In this document: in pieces, positions 25,275 through 32,984 of the stretch
Layout: each line of letters opens with the position of its first letter
How positions within the stretch are numbered: the first letter of the stretch is position 1
Assembly: GCA_937862825.1 (NCBI GenBank)
Contig: CALMEF010000111.1
Coordinates: 1 to 35,790 of the forward strand
Reading direction: 5' to 3'
DNA: 35,790 nucleotides
DNA from: an uncultured Armatimonadota bacterium
GTDB taxonomy: Bacteria > Armatimonadota > Fimbriimonadia > Fimbriimonadales > Fimbriimonadaceae
Notes under the pieces: model-generated
The model's input: only the letters and a program-made list of their open reading frames with translations
The model's database searches: none
What the model was told of the DNA's origin: nothing
Translations under genes and position numbers: made by a program

Positions 25275-26261
25275 CTACCAACGAATCAAGTTTGCGCCCC
25301 AGACAAGACCGGCACCGAATCCAACGGTCATCACGACCATGCCCGGCTTGAGCCGCCCCGTTGTCTCGGCCTCATAGAGGCCGAGCGGAATTGAGCCACC
25401 GCTCGTGTTTCCGTATCGGTCTACGTTCACAAACACCTTCTCGTCGGGAAGACCCAACCGTTCTGCCGAAGACTTGATTATTCTTAAGTTGGCTTGGTGA
25501 GGGACAAACAGATCAATATCCGAGGCGTCCATTCCAGCGACCTCCAGGGCACGACAACAGGCATCACCCATCGCGCCAACAGCGAATCTATACACTTCCG
25601 CACCGGCCATGAAGATGGTGTTTTTCGCTGGATCAGTGCCGAGCCTGCTGATGGGATGCAGGGAGCCACCGGCCTCGATGCAAATGTGCTTGGCACCCGA
25701 GCCATCAGCCAACAGCACAGTCTTGATGACCCCTCGATCAGTATTCTCCGCTGCTTCAACCACGACCGCTCCAGCACCATCGCCAAATAGGACACAGGTC
25801 GAGCGATCCTTCCAATCAACGAACTTTGAAAGCGTATCAACGCCCACGACGAGTGCACGATCAATTTGCCCGGACTCGATCATTGCCGAGGCCACACTGA
25901 GGGAGTAGATGAACCCTGCGCAGGCGGCTCCGATATCCATTACGCCAGCGTTCTTGGCTCCAATCCGATCTTGGATGAGACACGAAGTTGCTGGGAAGGG
26001 CATGTCGCCAGTAACCGTTCCACAGATGATCATCTGAAGCGACGCGGGGTCGACTCCTGATCGGCTTAGGGCCTCCTTGGCGGCCAGGGTGCCTAATGTG
26101 GAGGCAGTCTCGAAGTCACTAGAGATTCTTCGTTCGCGGATGCCCGTTCTTTGGGTGATCCATTCATCCGACGTTTCGACGATGGACTCAAACTCCTTGT
26201 TGTGCATCACCCTTTCGGGGACTCCGTGTCCAACTCCTCGGATTACCGCTCTACGACTCAT
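25275..26261 (-). CDS. fabH: 3-oxoacyl-ACP synthase III (KAS III)
   Basis: A 328-aa thiolase-fold enzyme that condenses acetyl-CoA or a branched acyl-CoA with malonyl-ACP to start fatty acid synthesis. The catalytic triad is present: Cys114 in GAACAGF, His255 in PHQANLR and Asn285 in YGNTSGGS. Length is normal for FabH. The ATG 26261 overlaps the plsX TGA (ATGA) and is preceded by GAGGAAGG, so translation is coupled to plsX. The operon order yceD-plsX-fabH matches the common lipid locus. The 3' end is 1 bp from the hrcA stop, convergently. Primer preference (straight versus branched) cannot be read from the sequence. Confidence 0.95.
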   Translation of the reverse strand: MSRRAVIRGVGHGVPERVMHNKEFESIVETSDEWITQRTGIRERRISSDFETASTLGTLAAKEALSRSGVDPASLQMIICGTVTGDMPFPATSCLIQDRIGAKNAGVMDIGAACAGFIYSLSVASAMIESGQIDRALVVGVDTLSKFVDWKDRSTCVLFGDGAGAVVVEAAENTDRGVIKTVLLADGSGAKHICIEAGGSLHPISRLGTDPAKNTIFMAGAEVYRFAVGAMGDACCRALEVAGMDASDIDLFVPHQANLRIIKSSAERLGLPDEKVFVNVDRYGNTSGGSIPLGLYEAETTGRLKPGMVVMTVGFGAGLVWGANLIRW

Positions 26262-27250
26262 TCGATACCTTCCTCTAGTTTGATGCTGGCTCGCATCTCT
26301 TCAACAACTCCGTTATCTATTCCCTTCTGGGCGAGCAACAACGCATTTCGAATCGCCTTGGCGTTGCTACGCCCGTGGCAGATAATGCAGAGTCCGTTCA
26401 AGCCCAATAGCGGGCTCCCACCAACTTCAGCATAGTCCATCCGGCGCTTGATGTCTGCGAAGATCGGTTTCATCGGCGCATAAGGCAACTGCATGATCTT
26501 GTTATTAGGCATTCCCGAGCGGACAATGCGCATGATCAGTTCGCCAACGCCTTCAGCCGTCTTAAGGACGATGTTGCCAACGAAAGCGTCGCAGACGACG
26601 ACGTCGCAGGGTTCATGGAACATGTCCTTACCCTCAATGTTTCCCGCAAACCACTCGTGTTTGGCAAGGAGACTGAACGCTTGCTTGGCAAAGGCGTTCC
26701 CCTTGCCTTCCTCTTCACCAATATTGAGCAGGTGAACGCGTGGGTTCTCGCGCCCCATGACCTTCGAGGCATAAGATCGTCCCATAAGAGCGAACTCCAC
26801 CAAGTGTTCGGGGTCAACATCTGGGCTGGCACCAGCATCCAGGAGAAGGAAGTTCCCGTGGAAAGAGGGAAGCGGGCTGGCAATCGCGGGTCGATGGAAG
26901 CCATGTATTTGACGCCACGCCAAAAGTGATGCTGCCGTACAGGCCCCAGTGTTGCCTGCGGAGACGAACGCGCCAGCTTGACCCTGCTTCACGAGGTCAA
27001 CGGCTACAACTAGAGAGGAATCTTTTTTCTTTCGAATCGCGTCAAGAGGCTTCTCATGCATCTCAACGACTTCCGAGGCTGGATGAATGAGAATGTTTGA
27101 GGGTACAGGCTTGGGCAGGAACTCATCAATCTTGGCTGGATCGCCCACGAGAATGATTTTGTGGTGGATCAGGGGTGCGGCCTCAATTGCACCGAGGACG
27201 ATCTCTCTTGGGGCATGATCACCGCCCATTGCGTCAAGGGCAATACTCAA
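26258..27250 (-). CDS. plsX: phosphate acyltransferase PlsX
   Basis: A 330-aa enzyme that converts acyl-ACP and phosphate to acyl-phosphate, the donor for PlsY in phosphatidic acid synthesis. It starts SIALDAMGGDHAPREIV, the invariant PlsX N-terminus, and contains VSAGNTGACTAASLL, LLDAGASPDVDPEHL, NIGEEEGKGN, VVCDAFVGNIVLKTAEG and GGSPLLGLNGLCIICHG. TTG 27250 is the start because it leaves one residue before the conserved block and overlaps the yceD TGA (TTGA). The in-frame open stretch upstream to 27376 lies inside yceD and is not part of the protein. It is peripheral to the inner membrane. The rpmF gene often found between yceD and plsX is absent here. Confidence 0.95.
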   Translation of the reverse strand: MSIALDAMGGDHAPREIVLGAIEAAPLIHHKIILVGDPAKIDEFLPKPVPSNILIHPASEVVEMHEKPLDAIRKKKDSSLVVAVDLVKQGQAGAFVSAGNTGACTAASLLAWRQIHGFHRPAIASPLPSFHGNFLLLDAGASPDVDPEHLVEFALMGRSYASKVMGRENPRVHLLNIGEEEGKGNAFAKQAFSLLAKHEWFAGNIEGKDMFHEPCDVVVCDAFVGNIVLKTAEGVGELIMRIVRSGMPNNKIMQLPYAPMKPIFADIKRRMDYAEVGGSPLLGLNGLCIICHGRSNAKAIRNALLLAQKGIDNGVVEEMRASIKLEEGIE

Positions 27251-27783
27251 TCTTTGACGTCCTCTGGGTCGATGAGATTGGCGAGTTTCGCAAACTCTGG
27301 GCGCCCGATGTCCATCTTCTGAACCTTGATCTTCTGTGCCGCGATCGGGCAGGGCCCGTCCCATCCATAGTCGCACAGCGGCTGCACAGGCAGGGCGACC
27401 ACCAGGTCTTGCCTCAGCAAGGCTTCAACCATCAGTGAGTTCCCGTCGAATAACGGATAGGGCTCGTCACTCACGACCCGTGCAAAATCCTGGTTACTGA
27501 ACGAACTGGGAGTTCCTTCGACAGAAAACTGCTCGTCAACTTCAAACTCAACTTCTTTTTCCAACGCCGAGCCGCATCGCGCGCACTCAACCACTGCCGT
27601 GGTCTTGAAAGTGCCCTTGACCAAGAGCAGGTTTCCAGTGCTTACCGCCTCGATGTACCCTTCCAACGGCTTGACGAGGTCAATGTCGGCCTCATCGGTC
27701 AAGTCTGTGGAAATGTCCACCTCGGTCTTCCTTCCGGGGTGCTGAAGCGAGTCATTGAGATCGAGAAGGTCGTCCCGTCGCAT
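27247..27783 (-). CDS. YceD/DUF177 family protein
   Basis: A 178-aa protein of the YceD family, associated with 23S rRNA processing and ribosome or plastid rRNA accumulation in studied members. The family core is seen in LVKGTFKTTAVVECARCGSALEKEVEFEVDEQFS, here split as the Cys-x-x-Cys-like ECARCG (about residues 66-71) with a second Cys pair near CDYGWDGPCP, likely a metal site. The protein normally precedes rpmF-plsX-fabH; here it overlaps plsX directly. ATG 27783 has no clear Shine-Dalgarno. It is divergent from the lipoprotein gene with 158 bp between the starts. Confidence 0.85.
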   Translation of the reverse strand: MRRDDLLDLNDSLQHPGRKTEVDISTDLTDEADIDLVKPLEGYIEAVSTGNLLLVKGTFKTTAVVECARCGSALEKEVEFEVDEQFSVEGTPSSFSNQDFARVVSDEPYPLFDGNSLMVEALLRQDLVVALPVQPLCDYGWDGPCPIAAQKIKVQKMDIGRPEFAKLANLIDPEDVKD

Positions 27784-27847
27784 GGTGGATGAGACAGTTT
27801 ACCGCTGAGTACCGAAAATCCCGGAACTTATGCCAACCTTCAGCCGT

Positions 27848-27891
27848 CAATGAACCGTCATTGTTAGAGGTGCGCGATTATTGGCTATACT
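27848..27891 (+). promoter_or_regulatory. candidate promoter with overlapping inverted repeat, upstream of the lipoprotein-proteasome operon
   Basis: CAATGA-ACCG-TCATTG (27848-27863) is a perfect 6-bp inverted repeat. It overlaps a -35-like TTGTTA (27861-27866), which is 19 nt from TATACT (27886-27891). The start site would be about 27898, giving a leader of about 44 nt before TTG 27942. The repeat is in the divergent region shared with yceD and could be an operator. The spacing is longer than optimal. Confidence 0.4.
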
Positions 27892-27941
27892 TACGCGCAC
27901 ACTAGTCTTGTGCACGGACTTGTGTTTGAGGTGAAACGATC

Positions 27942-29300
27942 TTGAAGAAGTGGGCGTTTTTGGTTGCGTTTGCGAGCTTAGGGCTCGTCGGCTGTGCCGG
28001 ATCAGGAGTTCCTGGTGATGGCGGTGGCGGCGGCGGCGGGGGTGGCGCCGGTGCAGCCGGCCGATCCGTTGCGAACGTCAACTTGCCTCCCACGGTTGCT
28101 CCGCAGATTGACGTTTTCTTCCTTCCGGGGCAGGGGCGTGCGGTTGGCGACTTGAGCGCCTATATTCGCCGCGTCTATTTTGACGATACCAACGGCGAGC
28201 GAGCAGAGGACCCGCTTTTTGGCGGAATCAACCTCTTGCTGAACGGCTTCAATGCTCAGAACAAGTCGATCAACGCACCGTTGCAGTACGGCGAGAACAG
28301 TCGTAACTTCACGACCTATCAACTTGAAGTCGAGGAACTCCGCGTGATCTCCGATGATGCCGGCAACTATGTTTCCTATCGCGGAAACAACAATCAGCCG
28401 TTGCTGTCCGGAACAACGTCGCGGTTCACCGATGCCTTGAGCCTCACGGCCTTCGCAGGTCGATCAACGACCTTGCAGATTTATCTCAACGACGCGATGC
28501 TCGGTTTCGATGGAACCGAACCAACATGGGATAGAGCCTCATTCCTTTCGTCGAATACCAACCCAACAACGGGCAAGATCACAGGATTCTTGTCGGACTA
28601 CGTTGCCTTTGACATCAGCAAGGTCGCCAATCGACCGACCATGCAATCTCCCGATGCAGTTGGTCAGGCGGCAAGCCTTGTCTACTTCAGCGGCGATCAG
28701 ATTGCTCTGAGTCAGGCTCCCGCAGCAAACCCGACAACCCCGCGTATCTTTGAAGTGTTAACGCCGTTTGGAGCAATTGACGGCACCATCCAGTTCGTTG
28801 CCGCTCCAGTCAACCGAACACAATACGAGTTGAAGCAAGCCGATCCCCGGTTTATTGAGCCGCCCCGGCTGATCACTGCCCTTAAGGGCTTTGTCCGCTC
28901 GTTTGACGAGGTGGTGACCAAGGCGGGTAAGTTCGAGTTTATGCTGATGCCCAAGGTCGGCGACGGGGTCAAGCAGGATCTCGTTATTCTTCAGCGTACG
29001 GTGAATGGAAACACAGCCCACATCAGCAACATGTGGTTTGGCGAGGCTGATTTCAGCAGTGCTCCGAATCCGACGTTCAAGGCTTGGTCGATTGACCAGG
29101 TTGATGATGCCAACCGAACCAACGAAGTAACTGGTAACTTCCCGGCGAGTCTCCTCTATGGCCCGGGTAAGGCAAAGATTGATACCGGCGCATCCAACTG
29201 GTGGCAGAGCGTTCGCGAAGGCGATTTTGTCTTCACGACGCCTCCTCCCGGATTGCCCGCTCTCAATCAGACTGGTCGCTTCATCGTCTTCCGTCGATAG
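27942..29300 (+). CDS. hypothetical lipoprotein with Gly-rich linker
   Basis: A 452-aa lipoprotein of unknown function. TTG 27942 has GAGGTG 8 bases upstream. The signal peptide ends in a lipobox LVGC with the lipidated Cys18, followed by a run of nine Gly (about residues 27-35) that forms a flexible tether. The rest is strand-rich with many Asn/Thr/Gln (LLLNGFNAQNKSINAPL, STTLQIYLNDAMLGFDG, GRSTTLQ), as in surface or periplasmic beta-sandwich proteins. No catalytic motif is evident. Its stop is immediately followed by dop (ATG 3 bases later), so it heads the operon that also encodes the proteasome modifier pathway. Its link to proteasomal degradation is unexplained, since it is exported. Confidence 0.8.
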   Translation: MKKWAFLVAFASLGLVGCAGSGVPGDGGGGGGGGGAGAAGRSVANVNLPPTVAPQIDVFFLPGQGRAVGDLSAYIRRVYFDDTNGERAEDPLFGGINLLLNGFNAQNKSINAPLQYGENSRNFTTYQLEVEELRVISDDAGNYVSYRGNNNQPLLSGTTSRFTDALSLTAFAGRSTTLQIYLNDAMLGFDGTEPTWDRASFLSSNTNPTTGKITGFLSDYVAFDISKVANRPTMQSPDAVGQAASLVYFSGDQIALSQAPAANPTTPRIFEVLTPFGAIDGTIQFVAAPVNRTQYELKQADPRFIEPPRLITALKGFVRSFDEVVTKAGKFEFMLMPKVGDGVKQDLVILQRTVNGNTAHISNMWFGEADFSSAPNPTFKAWSIDQVDDANRTNEVTGNFPASLLYGPGKAKIDTGASNWWQSVREGDFVFTTPPPGLPALNQTGRFIVFRR

Positions 29301-29303
29301 TTG

Positions 29304-30755
29304 ATGGGCCGCATCTTGGCCGGTTTGGAGACCGAGTATGGGCTCCACATTGAAGGTCAAGGTGCAGGCGAGCAGATCGACAACTCTGCCTCTTTGGTTC
29401 GAAGTCTTCCGAACCAAAGAGGCATTTCTGTTTGGAACTACCGATACGAATCTCCGCGAGCAGACCTTCGCGGCTTCGCTGTAGAACGCCTCAACAGCGA
29501 CCCAGAAGACGCCCAGTTTGACAGAGGTCGTGTTCGGGTTGAAGATGCCGAAACACGATCAGACCGGCTTTTGGTTTCGGGCGGACGATTCTACAATGAC
29601 CACGGCCATCCTGAATACAGCACTCCTGAGTGTTGGGGGCTTCAGGAACTTGTCGCGCACGACGCGCTTGGCGAGGTGATGGCCCTTGAGGCCGCCCAGC
29701 GCTACGCGCAAATGAGTGGGGCGAAGGTGTCGCTTTACAAGAACAACACTGACTTTCATGGAGCGGCCTATGGCACTCATGAGAACTACTTGATACCGCG
29801 AACCATCCCGTTTCAGGAGTTGGTGCGAGCCTTGGTGCCCATTCTCATCGCCCGAACGATTCTGTGTGGCGCAGGCAAAGTCGGTGCCGAATCCGGTGAT
29901 TGGTGCGACTTTCAACTTAGCCAGCGTGCGGACTTTTTCACTGAACTCGCCAGCGTTGACACCTTGTATCGTCGACCGATTCTCAATACGAGAGATGAGC
30001 CGCATGCCAACCCCGGACAGTGGGTCCGCTTGCATGTGATCTCAGGGGATGCAAACATGCTTCCGACTTCGACGCGGATGAAAGTGCTCTGCGTCAAGTT
30101 GGTCGATGCTTTGCTACAGGTTGGTGAAGCACCGTTTTGGGACGTGACTCGGCCAACTGAGGCATTTCGCAAGGTAAGTCGAGGCCTCGATGGCGACCCG
30201 CGAATTGAACTTGCCACTGGATCGTGGACCACTTCAAGGTCAATCTTGGAGACGTTGTTTGACACGAGTGAGAAGTTCTTACGACTTGATGATGAAACGA
30301 CGGAGGCCATCGCAATCGCCCGGGCCCTGCTTGATCAACTTTCAACTGACTTTGATGCGTTTGCGACGAAAGTTGATTGGGCGGCGAAAAGGAGACTCCT
30401 CCAGTTGGTGAGCGACGAAGAGGGCATTCCCTGGGGAGATCGTCGACTGCAATCGTACGACCTTGAGTACCACAACATCGATCCTGAAGTGGGACTCATG
30501 TTTGCGCTTCGCGAGATGGGAGCCGTTGAGCCAGGTGCTGCTAAGGCTGCCCTGCCGACTTCCCGGGCAGGAATTCGCGCCTTGGCCGTTCAGAACTACC
30601 GTGAGCATGTCGTTACGGGATGCTGGCGCACCTTGACCATGCGGCGCTCGGATGGGCGCGAGGTCGAACTTGAACTAGACCCCACCCGCGAAGTTGACGT
30701 TGAAGCATCAGATTTTGGCGATGTAGATGCGTTCATCGACTTCATATCAGCGTAG
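29304..30755 (+). CDS. dop: Pup/UBact deamidase-depupylase Dop
   Basis: A 483-aa carboxylate-amine ligase-like enzyme of the Dop/PafA family. Residues 7-13 read GLETEYG, the catalytic acidic motif region; the Dop-specific loop is present as WNYRYESPRADLRGF (about 45-59), then HGHPEYSTPEC, SLYKNNTDFHGAAYGTHENYL, INTRDEPHA, and RLHVISGDANM. The Dop loop, absent from PafA, makes depupylase the better call. In its family it hydrolyses the isopeptide bond between the modifier and substrate lysine and deamidates a C-terminal Gln. The modifier here (next gene) already ends in Glu, so only removal is needed. ATG 29304 is preferred to TTG 29301. It follows the lipoprotein without a gap. A 15-bp perfect hairpin lies within codons 28-41. 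Confidence 0.93.
   Translation: MGRILAGLETEYGLHIEGQGAGEQIDNSASLVRSLPNQRGISVWNYRYESPRADLRGFAVERLNSDPEDAQFDRGRVRVEDAETRSDRLLVSGGRFYNDHGHPEYSTPECWGLQELVAHDALGEVMALEAAQRYAQMSGAKVSLYKNNTDFHGAAYGTHENYLIPRTIPFQELVRALVPILIARTILCGAGKVGAESGDWCDFQLSQRADFFTELASVDTLYRRPILNTRDEPHANPGQWVRLHVISGDANMLPTSTRMKVLCVKLVDALLQVGEAPFWDVTRPTEAFRKVSRGLDGDPRIELATGSWTTSRSILETLFDTSEKFLRLDDETTEAIAIARALLDQLSTDFDAFATKVDWAAKRRLLQLVSDEEGIPWGDRRLQSYDLEYHNIDPEVGLMFALREMGAVEPGAAKAALPTSRAGIRALAVQNYREHVVTGCWRTLTMRRSDGREVELELDPTREVDVEASDFGDVDAFIDFISA
29387..29424 (+). promoter_or_regulatory. perfect 15-bp hairpin inside the dop coding region
   Basis: TGCCTCTTTGGTTCG (29387-29401) and its exact reverse complement (29410-29424) are separated by 8 nt and followed by TTTCTGTTTGG. 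It looks like an intrinsic terminator or attenuator, placed 87 nt after the lipoprotein stop but within dop codons 28-41. It could trim transcription into the dop-ubact-prcB part relative to the lipoprotein. Confidence 0.55.
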
Positions 30756-30764
30756 AATGAATGC

Positions 30765-30953
30765 ATGATCATTCGCGGAGATGACCGCCTCACCCGACCG
30801 GCCATTCATGAGCCGTCCAAGAAGCACGGCGACGATAGCGGACCTTCCCAACCTGACGTCAAGCGACCCGAAGGTGGAAACGAGTTGATGAAGCGCCTAA
30901 AAAAGGTTGATCCTGATCAAGCCAAGAAGTATCGGCAGCGGTCTGGCGAATGA
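30765..30953 (+). CDS. prokaryotic ubiquitin-like modifier, UBact/Pup type
   Basis: A 62-aa disordered, charged protein with no Cys, rich in Lys, Asp and Pro in the first 40 residues. The C-terminal helix NELMKRLKKVDPDQAKKYRQ ends in RQRSGE. That KKVDPDQ...YRQR(S/T)G(E/Q) end is the signature I associate with UBact, the Pup homologue of Gram-negative lineages. Ligation occurs through the side chain of the C-terminal Glu to substrate lysines by PafA; since Glu is encoded, no deamidation is needed. ATG 30765 follows a TAGAAT that overlaps the dop stop. The gene ends in ATGA, overlapping the prcB start, so modifier and protease are translationally coupled. pafA is not in the window. Confidence 0.92.
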   Translation: MIIRGDDRLTRPAIHEPSKKHGDDSGPSQPDVKRPEGGNELMKRLKKVDPDQAKKYRQRSGE

Positions 30954-31669
30954 AGCCCTTTGCCGAACTCGTTGACTTTCGGTTGCCTCCGCCATTGGAG
31001 CAGGAGGTTCATGGAACCACGGTGTTAGCCGTGCGTTATGACGCTGGGGTAATCGTCATTGCGGATCGTCGAGCAACTGCCGGGAACCTGATCATGTTCG
31101 ATCAGGCTGAAAAAATCATGGCGCTGGATGACTCGACGGTGATTGCGATCTCGGGTGCCTTTGCCCGATCAGTCGAGATTTGTCGTTTCCTTGGCCACTC
31201 GTTCAAGTATTACCGCCGAATGGCGTTGGCGGAGATGTCTCGCGAAGGAAAACTGGCGGAGATATCAAAAGCCCTTGCCGACAATGCACCCATGGCCATG
31301 CAGGGCTTTGGAGTGTTTCTGCCCATCGTGGCCGCTTACGACCACAAAACTGATGATTTTGGGCTGTACTTCTTTGATGGGGCCGGAGCCCGATTTCAAA
31401 ACAAAGAGTACGCATGCGCAGGGTCAGGTTCAGAACGAATCAGAGGGGTCTTCGAGTATCTGTCTCGGTCACGGGGCGCTTGGGCGACTCGGCCGTTTGA
31501 AGAAGTCCTTCACGACGGCCTTGAGATGCTTGACATTGCTGCAGATCTAGACTCGGCGACGGGTGGTTTCAACAAGGTGATGCCCATTGTTCGCGTGCTT
31601 GACCGAGAGGGGAGCCGTGTCTTGGACGACTCCACTCTCAAGAAAGTGGTCAAGCAGGTTCTACGCTAG
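30950..31669 (+). CDS. prcB: 20S proteasome beta subunit
   Basis: A 239-aa Ntn-hydrolase with a 22-residue propeptide ending in Gly22; the catalytic Thr is Thr23. Counting from that Thr, Asp17 falls in IADRRAT and Lys33 in FDQAEKIM, exactly the positions of the active-site pair in proteasomal beta subunits. GSGS near mature residue 137 completes the site. The protein should form the heptameric inner ring of a 20S core that degrades UBact-tagged proteins in the cytoplasm. The ATG overlaps the modifier gene stop (ATGA). No alpha subunit follows: the next gene is metK on the other strand, overlapping the prcB end by 9 bp. Confidence 0.95.
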   Translation: MKPFAELVDFRLPPPLEQEVHGTTVLAVRYDAGVIVIADRRATAGNLIMFDQAEKIMALDDSTVIAISGAFARSVEICRFLGHSFKYYRRMALAEMSREGKLAEISKALADNAPMAMQGFGVFLPIVAAYDHKTDDFGLYFFDGAGARFQNKEYACAGSGSERIRGVFEYLSRSRGAWATRPFEEVLHDGLEMLDIAADLDSATGGFNKVMPIVRVLDREGSRVLDDSTLKKVVKQVLR

Positions 31670-32791
31670 ACGATCTGCTGAGGACGTGCTTTCCCAGGGG
31701 AAGGCTGGGTTGCCAAAGTGTCCGTTCTTCGCGGTTTGGAGGTACTTCGTTTTTCTGAGTCCCAGGTGGTTGATGATCCCCTTCGGAGACATGTCGAAGT
31801 TCTTCATCACCTTCTCCGAAATCTTTGCCGGGTCTTCCTTCTCAGTGCCAAAGGTCTCAACCGTGACCATCACGGGTTGGGCGACGCCAATCGCATAAGC
31901 GAGGGCTACTTGCGCCTTATCAGCGAGACCGGCTGCCACAATGCACTTGGCGATGTGTCGCGCCATATAAGCCGCAGAGCGGTCAACCTTGGTCGGGTCT
32001 TTTCCGCTAAATGCTCCGCCACCATGGGGACACATTCCGCCGTAGGTGTCCACGATGATCTTCCGACCCGTCAGACCCGTATCGGCTTGCGGACCGCCAA
32101 TCGTGAAGATTCCGGTCGGGTTGATGTGAAACGTGATGTCACCGTCAATATAGTCCTGATACTCGGCGAGTACGGGATTGATGATATGATCTCGAACGAC
32201 CTGCTTGATGGAGTCGTGCGACATTGACGGCGAGTGCTGGGCACTCACGACGACGGTATCAATTGCCTTCGGCACGCCGTTCTCGTACATGACACTGACT
32301 TGGCTCTTGACGTCGGGGCGTAGGCCGAGCGACGGGTGCTTTTTCCGTACAGACGTTGCCTTGCGCACTAGCGCGTGGGCGATCGAGATAGGGAGAGGCA
32401 TCAGTTCTGGCGTTTCCTTAGTCGCCATGCCGAACATCATGCCTTGGTCACCTGCTCCACCCGTATCAACGCCAACCGCGATGTCGGGCGACTGCTCTTG
32501 AATGGCAACCATGACGCCGCAAGTGCTACCGTCAAAGCCGAGTTCTGTGTCGGTATATCCGACCTCGTTGATGGTGTTGCGCACGATGTCGGCTACTTCG
32601 ATATAGCCTTCGACGGTGACTTCACCAGCAACCACAGCCAGGCCACGGGTGAGGAGGGTTTCGATGGCGACGCGGGCGGTTTCGTCCTTTTCGAGACAAG
32701 CGTCAAGGAGTGCGTCGGAAATCTGATCGGCGAGTTTGTCTGGATGCCCTTCCGAGACACTCTCGGACGTATACAGGCGCTGGTTGCTCAT
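31661..32791 (-). CDS. metK: S-adenosylmethionine synthase
   Basis: A 376-aa enzyme that makes S-adenosylmethionine from ATP and methionine, supplying the methyltransferases in the window. The N-terminus has the invariant SESVSEGHPDK with catalytic His16; further blocks are GEVTVEGYIEVADIVR, QSPDIAVGVD with GAGDQGMMFG, and GGGAFSGKDPTKVDRSAAY. Length is slightly shorter than the 380-400 usual, with a short C-terminus. ATG 32791 is clear from the conserved N-terminus, yet no Shine-Dalgarno lies just upstream; AAGGAG is about 86 nt away (see the leader feature). The first 16 codons and the leader end are duplicated at 34003-34075. The 3' end overlaps prcB by 9 bp. Confidence 0.96.
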   Translation of the reverse strand: MSNQRLYTSESVSEGHPDKLADQISDALLDACLEKDETARVAIETLLTRGLAVVAGEVTVEGYIEVADIVRNTINEVGYTDTELGFDGSTCGVMVAIQEQSPDIAVGVDTGGAGDQGMMFGMATKETPELMPLPISIAHALVRKATSVRKKHPSLGLRPDVKSQVSVMYENGVPKAIDTVVVSAQHSPSMSHDSIKQVVRDHIINPVLAEYQDYIDGDITFHINPTGIFTIGGPQADTGLTGRKIIVDTYGGMCPHGGGAFSGKDPTKVDRSAAYMARHIAKCIVAAGLADKAQVALAYAIGVAQPVMVTVETFGTEKEDPAKISEKVMKNFDMSPKGIINHLGLRKTKYLQTAKNGHFGNPAFPWESTSSADRLA

Positions 32792-32816
32792 TGCTTTTGG
32801 GAACTAAGAGGGTACC
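32744..32816 (-). repeat. metK start-region repeat, copy 1 (functional)
   Basis: This 73-bp segment covers the first 16 codons of metK and 25 nt of its leader. It recurs at 34003-34075 in the same orientation with 3 mismatches, at 1259-bp offset. Confidence 0.95.
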
Positions 32817-32901
32817 CGAGCGGGGGAAGCCGGGACTTGGTAAGTTGGAGTTAAGGAACCTGTAAGGTTCGTTAGTTCTCCTTTCGAAACTGGATTTCGA
32901 A
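32792..32901 (-). promoter_or_regulatory. structured metK leader (possible cis-regulatory RNA)
   Basis: Read on minus, the leader has a TTCGAAA/TTTCGAA hairpin (32901-32895 with 32889-32883), then AAAGGAG, then a long-range pair GAACCTTAC-type hairpin GAACCT/AGGTTC (32870-32856), and a helix between TTAGTTC-complement segments 32878-32872 and 32807-32801 (GAACTAA with TTAGTTC, 7 bp). The outer helix would close over about 64 nt and bring AAGGAG to within about 10 nt of the ATG. It does not match the SAM-I or SAM-II riboswitch consensus as I know them. Confidence 0.45.
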
Positions 32902-32984
32902 GCATGAGTTGATGGGGCGAGCCTTTGTGACAAAATGTTTGATATCATTCGTCTAGCGGGTCTATCACCTTTCGGATGGTTTTT

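Noticed and set aside
27247..27250. rpmF between yceD and plsX
   Set aside because: The two genes overlap by 4 nt, leaving no space; no L32-like sequence appears in other frames nearby.
28016..28050. GGC repeat run as a microsatellite or repeat element
   Set aside because: It encodes the poly-Gly tether just after the lipobox of the lipoprotein and is explained by that.
28758..29417. 219-aa minus-strand open frame
   Set aside because: Antisense to the lipoprotein and dop; no domain is visible and the plus-strand genes are strongly supported.
32792..32960. Canonical SAM-I or SAM-II riboswitch before metK
   Set aside because: The conserved core sequences of these classes as I know them are absent; only generic hairpins and the 7-bp long-range helix are seen.
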